Positions 15,829 to 23,156 of a DNA stretch of 30,259 bases are shown piece after piece. The position numbers and the translations under genes are program-made. The DNA is from a virus, in IMG/VR virus record IMGVR_UViG_3300049215_000086, positions 1 through 30,259 of that record, one strand, 5' to 3'. The first letter of the stretch is position 1. The number at the start of each line of letters is the position of its first letter. The notes beneath the pieces are model-generated. The model was not told where the DNA came from, ran no database searches, and worked only from the letters and a program-made list of their open reading frames with translations.

Positions 15829-16614
15829 TCATCCTAGTGGCGACAGCCAATTAAAGCGGCTGCGGCCGGTGCGCTGCGACGTCGGGATGTCGACGACGGC
15901 TTGCTCACAGGGCGCGTTGATGCTGTCGATCGTTATGCGCGACTCCTGGGCGATTTCCTTGATCTGCTCGCGGTCCTCGCTGCTGAGGTTCTTCCGGTAG
16001 GACCCGGGCAGCTCCATCGCGAGGTTGTAGGTGAGGGCGCGCGCGTAGCCAGGCGGAACGAACAGCGTGTCGTCCGAGTTCAGCGTGGAGTTCAGTGCCT
16101 GCCAGCTGTACATTCGGAAGCTATACGCGCTCTGAGGTCCTGGCCAGAAGAAAAGGCTTGCGACGCCGGTCGGCTCGGACTGCGAATAGCCGGCATCGAA
16201 GTAGAGCTCGAACGGGATCGAGAAAATGCCGGGAACGCGGATCTGCGACTGGCCCGCGACGTCGATGATCTCCATGTCGACGTTCAGCTCCTGCGGCGCG
16301 GTCTGGTAGATCAGCTGGGCAAAGGTGATGCGTTCGGGTCGCGCCGTGTCGAAGGCGCCGTACTGGATCCCGTTGACGACGCCGGCGGTTGCGCCGGGGC
16401 CCATCCAGTAATACTGCACGTTCGCGGTGAGTTGGTAGACGGCGATCGTCGTGGTGAAGATGCGGTTACGCATCGCGTTCCAGCTGTCGAGGAGCTGGTT
16501 TAGAAAGTTCGTCGTCTCCTCGAGTTGCTCGGGCGCGAATCCGCGGCCTGGCTTCTCCATCTGTCCGCAGAGTCGGAGTGCGTCGCGCGTGTAGGCCTGG
16601 ACCGTCTTATCCAT
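15829..16614 (-). CDS. P22 gp4-like head-tail adaptor, copy 1
   Basis: 261 residues. The N-terminus (TRDALRLCGQMEKPGRGFAP ... NQLLDSWNAMRNRIFTTTIAVYQLT) is the helical bundle plus strand seen in gp4-type proteins. The C-terminus (NLAMELPGSYRKNL ... IKEIAQESRITIDSINAP) aligns by eye with the same region of the gene at 10818, so the two are paralogues. The middle is a beta-rich insertion. It is placed two genes after the coat, close to where P22 has gp4. Which of the two copies binds the portal is open. No strong ribosome site precedes the ATG. Confidence 0.8.
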   Translation of the reverse strand: MDKTVQAYTRDALRLCGQMEKPGRGFAPEQLEETTNFLNQLLDSWNAMRNRIFTTTIAVYQLTANVQYYWMGPGATAGVVNGIQYGAFDTARPERITFAQLIYQTAPQELNVDMEIIDVAGQSQIRVPGIFSIPFELYFDAGYSQSEPTGVASLFFWPGPQSAYSFRMYSWQALNSTLNSDDTLFVPPGYARALTYNLAMELPGSYRKNLSSEDREQIKEIAQESRITIDSINAPCEQAVVDIPTSQRTGRSRFNWLSPLG

Positions 16615-16679
16615 GTGAAAAAGTGGGGACGCGCACGCTGCCTCGCCCCCTCGCGAGAAGGAAACCCTTCAGAGAACGG

Positions 16680-17450
16680 TTAACGGTTGTACCAGGCCGT
16701 CCCGTTTGAGCCGCAGCGGGTCGAGCCATAGTTGGTCGTCACGCCGGTGCAGTGGTTCGATCCGCCGGCGATGGTGATGTTGTCAGTGCCGGCGGATCCG
16801 GATTCATCGACGATGATGTAGACCTTGCCTGGCATCGAATTCGCGGCCGGCAGAGTGACGGCGCGCGTAGCGGTCAGGGAGGTGTACGCGATGACGTAGT
16901 CGTAAGGCAGGGCCGAATAAGCGGCGTCGGCCACGGTGGTCCTGGCGTTCGGGATCCGGGGATCGCCGGCGCCCGGTCCGGCGTACGCGAATTCACCGCC
17001 CGAATCACACGTAAGCCACTTGCCGCTGAGCGTCTCGATGATCGGGTATGCGTAGAGGTTCGCAACGGTGCACGAGCCTCGCGGTTCTTGTCCGACCACG
17101 TGCTGGGCAAACCAGTCAGGGTTTCCGATCCAGACCAGGGCGTTCGCCAGGTGCGCTTCGGCGTGCGTTCCGTTCTGGCCTCGCAGGACCTGGAAGGTCG
17201 TAGTCGTGCCCACCTGGGCGATCACGCGCTCGGCTTCGCCGTCGACGAACAGCATCGTGCCCTGCGTTCCGTTATTGATCGAGGGGACGTTGATGCCGGT
17301 CGCAGAGGCGACGGTGACGAACGTCGGGGGGGCCGTCTGGCCTCCACCCGACTGCGCGGAGCTGAGGGTCGTATAGGTCAGCGTGTTGAGCTGGGCGAGG
17401 GCCACGATAGGCAGTCCCAGCAGGAATAGGATTTGTCGAATTCGATTCAT
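16680..17450 (-). CDS. virion-module protein with signal peptide
   Basis: 256 residues from the ATG at 17450, eight bases after AAGGAG; an ATG two codons earlier is only two bases from that site. Residues 1-20 (MNRIRQILFLLGLPIVALAQ) form a clear Sec signal peptide. Residues about 45-110 (FVTVASATGINVPS, GTMLFVDGEAERVIAQVG, FQVLRGQNGTHAEAHLANALVWIG) match a small beta domain common in phage decoration-like proteins. The C-terminal part (DYVIAYTSLTATRAVTLPAAN, GKVYIIVDESGSAGTDNITI) is the 'TLPaa...i.DesGsAgtnnIti' domain of many fibres. It directly follows the coat, the usual place for a decoration protein. The export signal is unexpected for an assembled virion part. Confidence 0.78.
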   Translation of the reverse strand: MNRIRQILFLLGLPIVALAQLNTLTYTTLSSAQSGGGQTAPPTFVTVASATGINVPSINNGTQGTMLFVDGEAERVIAQVGTTTTFQVLRGQNGTHAEAHLANALVWIGNPDWFAQHVVGQEPRGSCTVANLYAYPIIETLSGKWLTCDSGGEFAYAGPGAGDPRIPNARTTVADAAYSALPYDYVIAYTSLTATRAVTLPAANSMPGKVYIIVDESGSAGTDNITIAGGSNHCTGVTTNYGSTRCGSNGTAWYNR

Positions 17451-17473
17451 TGTCATGTCTCCTTGTTTGGGTT

Positions 17474-17502
17474 GCGTGGGAGTGTTTTCTGCACTTCCAC
17501 GC
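17474..17502 (-). promoter_or_regulatory. hairpin after the coat gene
   Basis: GCGTGG pairs with CCACGC (6 bp), then one mismatch, then AGTG with CACT (4 bp) around a 7-base loop. It fills the short gap after the coat stop. No T run follows on the minus strand, so it may be a partial terminator or a 3'-end stabiliser that raises coat mRNA relative to later genes. Confidence 0.5.
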
Positions 17503-17510
17503 GCTCCGAT

Positions 17511-18749
17511 TTAGGCGCCCGCGACGCGGCAGGCGTGCTCGCGATACAGCGGGGAAATGCCCCAGTAGACGTCGAAGCGGCACTTCCAGATGTCGGTGTC
17601 GGTGTCGAAGTCGCGGATGAAGCGCAGCCAGATGCCGGTCTCCTTGTCGCGCTCCTGATAGGCCATATCGGTGCCGCCGGGGACTTTTCCGGGGACGGAC
17701 ACGACGGTGTAGGCCGTCTCGTGGAAGCACAGGTACTGCGTTCCGGATGCGCCGCCGGTGGCGCTGAAGGTGAGCAGCGCGCCGTTCGCCGGCGCGGCGT
17801 TGACGTTCTGATACTGCCCGCTCGGCGTGATCGCCGGCGAGATGGTCAGAGTCGCGTTTCCGCTGCCGTCAGCAGTAGCAGCGGCCTCGACCACGAACTG
17901 CTGCAGGACGTTCGTGTTCTGGTAGTTCGCGGCGTTGGTCATGTTCACGTTCGCGATCGTGAACGTGTCGCCCTGGGCGATGGTGGTGTTCGCGGTGAAG
18001 CCGTTCAGCACCAGCTGCATCGTGCCGTTGTTCCCGCCGGCTCCGGTCTGGTTCGCACCGTTGACCGCGGGCGCGCCGGCGTTCGCGCCGGACGTCAGAG
18101 ACGCGAGGTTTTCCGTCTCATACCAGTCCATCCCGCCGGTGTCGCGACCCATCATGTTCTTCTGGAACATCTTGGAAATCGTGAACTGCGGGTTGAACTG
18201 CCCTTTCAACTGGTCGATGACCTCGGTCGTCGCGTCGGCGTTGATGACCATGCATCGTCCGTCACGCGGGGCGAGGTTCTGCTTCAGCTTCTTCGCGGCC
18301 AGGAGGTAGGTGTGGAACGCGGTCGATCCGGTCGGGGTCGTGCCATAGGTGCCGACCTGGTTCCAGGTGCGCTGCGCCATGTACTGCGCGGCAGCGAAGT
18401 CGAGCTTGTTGGCGAGGCGCTCGGCCGCGGGCTTGATGTAGTTCTCGTCCCAGGCCTCAATCGACATGTAATCTTCCATCGTGTCGGCCTGGAAGTGAAC
18501 GCCCGACTGCTGCGTTACGCTCACAGGGGTCACGAGGTTGTCTAGGGGCTCGGGCTGGAAAAGGGCGCCGTCGACGCCGACGAAACGCTGCGGTTTCCGG
18601 ACCTCGACGGTTCGACCGACTTTCGCACCCGGTTGCCCGAATTCGTCATCGTACCCGTCGTACAGGTTCGGCCAGATCTGGAGGAGGTTGGAAAGGCGCG
18701 CGAGACCTCGATAGAGGATCTTTTGCGTTGAGAGTAAATTGTTGGGCAC
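17511..18749 (-). CDS. major capsid (coat) protein, P22 gp5 type
   Basis: 412 residues; P22 coat has 430. The N-terminus (NNLLSTQKILYRGLARLSNLLQI), the EVRKPQRF strand, DYMSIEAWDENYIKPAAERLANKLDFAAAQYM, and the C-terminal VPGGTDMAYQERDKETGIWLRFIRDFDTDTD region all match the P22-type coat family. A Thr/Asn/Gly-rich insertion (about 215-330) would form the surface I-domain. The start is a GTG with AGGAG seven bases upstream; the start codon lies in the palindrome GGGCACGTGCCC. It follows the scaffold and precedes the signal-peptide protein, the expected head order. Confidence 0.93.
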   Translation of the reverse strand: MPNNLLSTQKILYRGLARLSNLLQIWPNLYDGYDDEFGQPGAKVGRTVEVRKPQRFVGVDGALFQPEPLDNLVTPVSVTQQSGVHFQADTMEDYMSIEAWDENYIKPAAERLANKLDFAAAQYMAQRTWNQVGTYGTTPTGSTAFHTYLLAAKKLKQNLAPRDGRCMVINADATTEVIDQLKGQFNPQFTISKMFQKNMMGRDTGGMDWYETENLASLTSGANAGAPAVNGANQTGAGGNNGTMQLVLNGFTANTTIAQGDTFTIANVNMTNAANYQNTNVLQQFVVEAAATADGSGNATLTISPAITPSGQYQNVNAAPANGALLTFSATGGASGTQYLCFHETAYTVVSVPGKVPGGTDMAYQERDKETGIWLRFIRDFDTDTDIWKCRFDVYWGISPLYREHACRVAGA

Positions 18750-18755
18750 GTGCCC
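18744..18755. promoter_or_regulatory. 12-bp palindrome on the coat start codon
   Basis: GGGCACGTGCCC is a perfect palindrome that contains the GTG start of the coat gene and its immediate upstream bases. It could mask the start in mRNA dimers or bind protein, or may be chance in GC-rich DNA. Confidence 0.4.
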
Positions 18756-18787
18756 GCTCCTGTCGCGAGCCCGCTACGCTGGAACGC

Positions 18788-19816
18788 TTATCTGCGCAGG
18801 CCTTCGGTTTTGTCGAAAGCCTTCTTGAAGCTGTCGTAGTTCGGCGCATTGTCCACCGTCACCGGTGCTGCCGCGCCTCCCTGCTTCAGCGTCGTTCCCG
18901 CTGGCGGGGCTGAAGATTTCCTCGGTTGAGCAGGGGCTTTTCGAGCTTCGGCGAGCTGCGCTTCGAGGTCCGCAATTTTGGACTCGTAGCGGAACGCGTA
19001 GAGAGCGTTGAACCTGGCGATCGGCGTCGCCTGGCTGTCGATCTCTTTGAGCTTTTCCGGCTCTTTCATAAGCCGGTGGAGCATCTCGGGACCTTCTGTG
19101 CCAGGGCACCCCCACAACAGGAACGCTTCGGTTTCCGGAGAGATTTTCGTCTCCTTCAACTTGGCGACCAGGTCGGGGTAGTCGTCGTGTTCCGCCGCGT
19201 ATTCGTTGCCGCGCGTTTCGAAATCTGCGACAGCGGATTTATAAGCCGCCTGTTGCGTTTCTCGTTGGCGCGTCTGCGCATCCTCGGCGGCCTTCGCCGT
19301 CTTCGCGTGTTCGAGCTTCCGGAATTCCTTCCGTCCGATCCAGGCGGCGCGGGCATCCAGCCATTGCTGGTAGTCCGTGAAATTATCCTGGACCGGCTCG
19401 GGATCCGTTGGGTCGGTGCCATCGAAGGGTTTGGGGGCAGCGGCACCACTCGTCTGAGTGGTGGTCGCAGAATCTTTGGGCGATGGCTTGTCGCCTCGGA
19501 GTGTCCGGAGTCGTTCTTCTTCCGCGTCTGCTTCGCGTTTGGCAGCCTCGCGCCGTCGAACCTGTTCGTCGATCTCGCGCTGGATCTGCTGCTTCCGCTT
19601 CTCGATCTTGTCCTGCTGTTTCGACGGGTCCGAACCGCCACGATTCTGCTCGTCGCCGTTTTCGCCGGCGGCGGCTGCGGATGCTGTGTCGTCCGATCCG
19701 TGCTTGTTGACTTCGACACCGGCAGAGGCGGCCGGCCCGGGTTTGTCGAATTCGGTTTTGAATTCGGCGTACGTCTCAGTCTTGGGCTGCTGCGTTTCGA
19801 CGACTGTGTCAGGCAT
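18788..19816 (-). CDS. scaffolding protein
   Basis: 342 residues, highly charged, rich in Glu, Lys, Ala and Gln. Residues about 67-105 are a strong coiled coil (KIEKRKQQIQREIDEQVRRREAAK and after). Around 140-200 lie helices with WLDARAAWIGRKEFRKLE. The C-terminus is a disordered Pro/Ala stretch and a short basic helix (SFKKAFDKTEGLRR), the usual coat-binding end of scaffolds. P22 scaffold (gp8) has 303 residues. It sits between portal and coat, as expected. It directs coat assembly and leaves the head on packaging. Confidence 0.88.
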   Translation of the reverse strand: MPDTVVETQQPKTETYAEFKTEFDKPGPAASAGVEVNKHGSDDTASAAAAGENGDEQNRGGSDPSKQQDKIEKRKQQIQREIDEQVRRREAAKREADAEEERLRTLRGDKPSPKDSATTTQTSGAAAPKPFDGTDPTDPEPVQDNFTDYQQWLDARAAWIGRKEFRKLEHAKTAKAAEDAQTRQRETQQAAYKSAVADFETRGNEYAAEHDDYPDLVAKLKETKISPETEAFLLWGCPGTEGPEMLHRLMKEPEKLKEIDSQATPIARFNALYAFRYESKIADLEAQLAEARKAPAQPRKSSAPPAGTTLKQGGAAAPVTVDNAPNYDSFKKAFDKTEGLRR

Positions 19817-19863
19817 GGTTTCCCATTCGGGCTTCCAAGAAACTCCTTCGAGACCGGAAACGG

Positions 19864-19881
19864 AAAGAGCCGAAGCTCTCT
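19864..19881 (-). promoter_or_regulatory. cUUCGg hairpin between portal and scaffold
   Basis: On the minus strand AGAGAGC pairs with GCTCTTT (one G-U) around TTCG closed by C-G, the classic extra-stable tetraloop. It lies in the 111-base gap between portal and scaffold. The following bases are only moderately T-rich, so it could be a weak terminator, or an RNA end that raises scaffold mRNA relative to portal. Confidence 0.55.
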
Positions 19882-19927
19882 CTGGAAAGCCGCTCCCGGA
19901 TCTGCATGCGTATAGTAGGCAGGACCG

Positions 19928-21991
19928 CTACGAAGCACCGCCGCCAGTCGGCGCGCCAGGTTCCATGGGCGGCGGCGCGACCGCGGCCTGGTGATCGACC
20001 ATCAGGTGCTCGTGGTGCATCTGCGAGAGATGCTGGGCGGCATCCATCAGGGCGGCCAGGTGCGTCTTGAAAAACTCGCTGCGGGTATCCATGACGGCGC
20101 GTTCGCTTTCGCCCTGCTGCTCGATGCCGGCTTTGACGAGGGCGGTCTTCTGTTTGATCTGCTCGACCTGGATCCGTCCCTGCGTCTCGATCTGTTTCGT
20201 CTTGATGATCAGGCCGGCTTGCTGGAGTGCCTGCTGCAGCTGCTGGATCTGCTGCTGCATCTGCATCATCTGAGCCTGGACCTGCGGCGGCATCTGTCCG
20301 TTCTTGCCGTCGTCGAGCAGGCCGGGCGACTGCATCCCGATCCAGCGCTTCATGCGCTCGGCTGCGATGTCGGCGCCGGCGACGTCCTTGTTCGCGAAGT
20401 ACTGGTCTCCAAAGACGGCCATTCCTTCGGGCCACGAGCTGATCGTCGTCTCCCAGAAGGCCTCGGCCTCCTCGCGCTCGGTCTTGTGCGAGGGTCCGAT
20501 ATCGCAAACGACGGCATAGCTGCCTTCGCCGAACTTGTGATGGTACGTCTCGCCGGTCTTCGGGTCGACGACGGGCTGCTCGGTGTTTACCCGGACGATC
20601 GACTCGGTCATGTCCTCGCCGAGAATGACGATCTCGCGCTCGGTGTCGTAATACCAATCGATCCACTCGAGCAAGACGCGGCACATCGCCTGGATCGAGC
20701 GTCGCAGGTTGTCCGAATAGTGGAAGGTCGCGAGGCTTCCCTGGCTGCGGAGCTGCTCGATCGCGCGGCCGGACTGGCCGGCATACTGCTGTTTCCCGAT
20801 CGACGGATCCTGGAGCCCGATCACGTCGCGCAGCTCGGCTGCGGTCTGCGCCTTCGCCTGGCTGATGGCTGCGATCGGTGGCTCGCCCCAGATGCGGATC
20901 GGCGCGCCGCCGTTGACGCGGGGGTCCGGCTCGAACAACACGTAATTGCGATTGTTCGTGTTCATTTCCCGCCACAGCTTCTCGTGCGGTCCAATCATCT
21001 GCGGCGTGACCATGAACGGGTTTTTGCTGTCCATGGCGAGGCGCTCGGCCTCCTGGGTGGCTTCCCAGTTGTAAAGCACGTTCACGTCGCGGGCGTCGCG
21101 GATCAGGCTGCCGATGTAGCGTTTGCCCTCGACCCACATCTCGTCTCCGAAGACGGGGAACAGCGGCACGCGCGTTCCTGGCAGCAGGGTGGGCGGTTCG
21201 AGCTCCTCGTCGCCGGTGATGATGTGCTTGACGAGCTCCTTGCCTTTCGTCTTGCGCTTGCGCTTCGGGCGGTCGGGATCGTCCTCGGCGCCCAGCGCGA
21301 CGTCGGAGCTGCCGGCTTTTTCTATGCAGTAGTATTCAGCAACGAGGATGTGATCTCCGTCTCCAAAGGGATCCATCCACTCCTGCGGTCCGTCCGCGAA
21401 ATCGGACGCGGTGGCTTTTGCGTCGGGCCAGGCGTCGGCGAAATCGATGCGACTCATCGGCACGAGCTTGATCGCCCAGCGCGCGTCTTCGCGGTCGGGC
21501 TTCATCGCGTGCGGGTCGAAGTAAACGCTGTCCGGGTCGAAAATCGGATCGATCCGGACCTCGTGCTCGCCCGTCTCCTCGTCGACCAGGACGGCGCTGA
21601 GCTGATAAACGCCGTAGCTCGAGCCGACGGCGTATTTCGAAGCTTCCTGGTAGGCGATCGACGCGTCGGAGTCGTACTGGATCGCGCGGATGAGGCCTTC
21701 CTTGACCTTGGCGGTTTCGACGGTTCCGTTGCGCCGCGGCGACACCCGGGCTTGCGGATTGTTCTGCCGGATGTCGTTTACCACCTGGTTGCGATACGAC
21801 GCCAGGCGGTTGATGGTCAGGGCGGCTTTGCCGCCGCTGATGCGCTCTTTTCTGACCTTCTCGTCCCACTGCTTACCGATGAGAAAGTTCTTGTCGATGG
21901 TCGCTTCGCGTCGGATCTCCTGCTCGGCCGCGCGCGCGGACTCCAGGCGTTTGCGTGCGGTCGCGATCAGCTTCTCGACGTCGTAGGCCAC
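19928..21991 (-). CDS. portal protein, P22 type
   Basis: 687 residues, near P22 gp1 (725). The start is GTG at 21991, with GGAAGG nine bases upstream. N-terminal EIRREATIDKNFLIGKQWDEKVR, LTINRLASYRNQVVNDIRQNNPQ and DPIFDPDSVYFDP are signatures of this portal family. The C-terminal residues about 570-640 are Gln-rich coiled coil (QAQMMQMQQQIQQLQQALQQ), matching the barrel helices of P22. It forms the 12-subunit ring at one vertex through which TerL pumps DNA. It is separated from TerL here by six tiny genes, whereas P22 has them adjacent. Confidence 0.95.
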   Translation of the reverse strand: MAYDVEKLIATARKRLESARAAEQEIRREATIDKNFLIGKQWDEKVRKERISGGKAALTINRLASYRNQVVNDIRQNNPQARVSPRRNGTVETAKVKEGLIRAIQYDSDASIAYQEASKYAVGSSYGVYQLSAVLVDEETGEHEVRIDPIFDPDSVYFDPHAMKPDREDARWAIKLVPMSRIDFADAWPDAKATASDFADGPQEWMDPFGDGDHILVAEYYCIEKAGSSDVALGAEDDPDRPKRKRKTKGKELVKHIITGDEELEPPTLLPGTRVPLFPVFGDEMWVEGKRYIGSLIRDARDVNVLYNWEATQEAERLAMDSKNPFMVTPQMIGPHEKLWREMNTNNRNYVLFEPDPRVNGGAPIRIWGEPPIAAISQAKAQTAAELRDVIGLQDPSIGKQQYAGQSGRAIEQLRSQGSLATFHYSDNLRRSIQAMCRVLLEWIDWYYDTEREIVILGEDMTESIVRVNTEQPVVDPKTGETYHHKFGEGSYAVVCDIGPSHKTEREEAEAFWETTISSWPEGMAVFGDQYFANKDVAGADIAAERMKRWIGMQSPGLLDDGKNGQMPPQVQAQMMQMQQQIQQLQQALQQAGLIIKTKQIETQGRIQVEQIKQKTALVKAGIEQQGESERAVMDTRSEFFKTHLAALMDAAQHLSQMHHEHLMVDHQAAVAPPPMEPGAPTGGGAS

Positions 21992-21997
21992 CGAGGT

Positions 21998-22240
21998 TTA
22001 CCTTCCGGTTGCGATGCGCGAGGCCAGCGAGGCCTGCGCCAGGGAGCTCGCCGGCGCGACCATCGGCGCGTCGATTCCCACGATCTGCATCGCGAGGAGT
22101 TTGCGGCAGGCGGGGTTCGCGCAATAGATAACGCTCGAGGTGATGGCGTCGTTCATCTTCACCATCGCTTGCGAAAATCGGACCGGGTCGGATCCGCAGT
22201 GCGGGCAGACGGGCAGGTTCGGCTTCTGTTCGGGTTCCAT
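21998..22240 (-). CDS. small zinc-ribbon protein
   Basis: 80 residues. The ATG at 22240 overlaps the stop of the 39-residue gene (TGATG), which favours it over an in-frame ATG 13 codons earlier. Residues C12-P-H-C15 and C40-x4-C45 with GSDPVRFSQAMVKM between them look like a zinc ribbon. The C-terminus is Ala/Ser-rich. Such proteins in phages often bind nucleic acid or are assembly adaptors. The function here is unknown. Confidence 0.7.
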   Translation of the reverse strand: MEPEQKPNLPVCPHCGSDPVRFSQAMVKMNDAITSSVIYCANPACRKLLAMQIVGIDAPMVAPASSLAQASLASRIATGR

Positions 22241-22359
22241 CAGGCTCTTTGCTTTCGTCGCTGGTGCTCGATCAGGCACGCGAGGAGCTGGTTGATGCGG
22301 CGCAGTCGCGCGCGCAGCCGGTTGAGCTCGGACGTCCCTGGGCGACAGGAGTGCTGCAT
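22240..22359 (-). CDS. 39-residue basic peptide in overlapping operon
   Basis: ATG at 22359 and TGA at 22240-22242; both ends overlap neighbours as TGATG (its start with the stop of the 95-residue gene, its stop with the start of the zinc-ribbon gene). The frame exactly fills the gap. The peptide (MQHSCRPGTSELNRLRARLR, then INQLLACLIEHQ and a basic end) is helical and basic with heptad leucines. No homology is recognised. The double coupling is the main evidence that it is translated. Confidence 0.6.
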   Translation of the reverse strand: MQHSCRPGTSELNRLRARLRRINQLLACLIEHQRRKQRA

Positions 22360-22646
22360 CAGATCTTTCCGGACGCGACCTTCTTCTTCACCTGGCTGTA
22401 GGTTTCGCGTTTTTTCTTTCCGAGGATCCGGTCGGCTTTCGCGCGGATCTTCGCTGCGCTCGCCGGCGAGAGGTTGCCCTTCTTCACTTGCTGCGTCGCG
22501 CGCGCTTTCGCGTTCGCGGCGTGGCTCTTGTCCGGCATCGGGTACTTGCGTTCACCCGGGAGCCCGAAGGTTGACTTGGGCAGCTTCGCGCGTTTCGACG
22601 CGTTCAATTTTCCTACGCTGCCGGCGATGCTTCCGATGGTTGGCAT
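22359..22646 (-). CDS. small basic protein with 'ERKYPMPDKSHAANA' motif
   Basis: 95 residues from the ATG at 22646, behind AAGGAG. The sequence LPKSTFGLPGERKYPMPDKSHAANAKARATQQ... strongly resembles a motif in phage and bacterial proteins (F.LP.er.YPi.D.aHArnAlaR) that I associate with the DUF6582-type family. The rest is Lys/Arg-rich (KIRAKADRILGKKKRETYSQ). The motif is often seen near phage structural or protease genes; no biochemical role is known to me. It overlaps the preceding 62-residue gene by 34 bases. Confidence 0.75.
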   Translation of the reverse strand: MPTIGSIAGSVGKLNASKRAKLPKSTFGLPGERKYPMPDKSHAANAKARATQQVKKGNLSPASAAKIRAKADRILGKKKRETYSQVKKKVASGKI

Positions 22647-22801
22647 GTGGCGCTCTCCTTGTCTCTTAAGCGAGATCCTCGTTTTTGCGGGTCGATGATT
22701 CGGCCCTTGGTGCAGCGCGAGCATTGCTGCGCGAGCAGGCCGTCGTTTCGTAGCGCGATCGTGACCCAGTGGCACCCGAGGATTTGGCAGGGCGTCTTCA
22801 C
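22613..22801 (-). CDS. small Cys-rich putative zinc-binding protein
   Basis: 62 residues; the ATG overlaps the previous stop (ATGA, 22798-22801). C5-x4-C10-H and C27-x2-C30 (QQCSRCTKG) suggest one zinc site. The tail beyond residue 45 is low-complexity and lies over the next gene's start. The function is unknown. Confidence 0.6.
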   Translation of the reverse strand: MKTPCQILGCHWVTIALRNDGLLAQQCSRCTKGRIIDPQKRGSRLRDKESATCQPSEASPAA

Positions 22802-23004
22802 GCGCGCGGCATTCTCCCTCGCATTCCGCGCTGGCTGTGCAGCTCGGTCCGCGTCAGTCCGTTCCCGCGTGCTCCGATCTTCGGGATCTTCGCCAGGCCG
22901 ACGTCGTTCGGCTGGGTCGGCATTGCCGGCGCCGCCGCGACTCTCGTGCGGAGCCCGATATCGTTCGGGTGAAAGGATCGAGGTAGTGCTGGCGTGAGTG
23001 GCAT
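22798..23004 (-). CDS. small protein with PNDxGL motifs
   Basis: 68 residues; the start overlaps the preceding stop (TGATG). It contains FHPNDIGLRTRV and PTQPNDVGLAKIPKIGARGNG. These match the motifs of the upstream 99-residue protein, so the two are related or share a ligand. The sequence has little hydrophobic core and is probably unfolded. The function is unknown. Confidence 0.62.
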   Translation of the reverse strand: MPLTPALPRSFHPNDIGLRTRVAAAPAMPTQPNDVGLAKIPKIGARGNGLTRTELHSQRGMRGRMPRA

Positions 23005-23156
23005 CAGTCGTCGTCGTCCTGGCTGCCGCCCTTCAGTCCGACGTCGTTCGGCTGCGTCGGTTGCTTGGGTAGCGATTTCGCGCGGGCTTTGATGCCGGCG
23101 TCGTTCGGCTGCGTCGGCTGGGTGGATCCGCGGGTTCCGATTCCGCCATCGTTCCC
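22904..23156 (-). repeat. QPNDxG coding repeats across two genes
   Basis: The string TCGTTCGGCTG(G/C)GTCGG (+ strand) occurs at 22904, 23044 and 23101, with degenerate forms at 22961 and 23149. On the minus strand these encode QPNDVGL, QPNDVGL, QPNDAGI, HPNDIGL and GNDGGIG. Two of the intervals are exactly 57 bases (19 codons). Confidence 0.8.

Noticed and set aside
19809-19907. 32-codon frame between portal and scaffold
   Set aside because: There is no ribosome site, it overlaps the scaffold start by eight bases, and it is the tail of a shadow frame. The UUCG hairpin inside it is the better explanation of the gap.
19991-22669. 892-codon open frame on the + strand
   Set aside because: It lies antisense to the portal and small genes. 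GC-rich third positions keep the opposite frame open, and the peptide has no recognisable domain while the minus strand encodes a clear portal.
22904-23156. CRISPR-like array from the regular repeats
   Set aside because: The repeats are coding, vary in sequence, and are separated by coding text of uneven length; no leader or cas gene is present.
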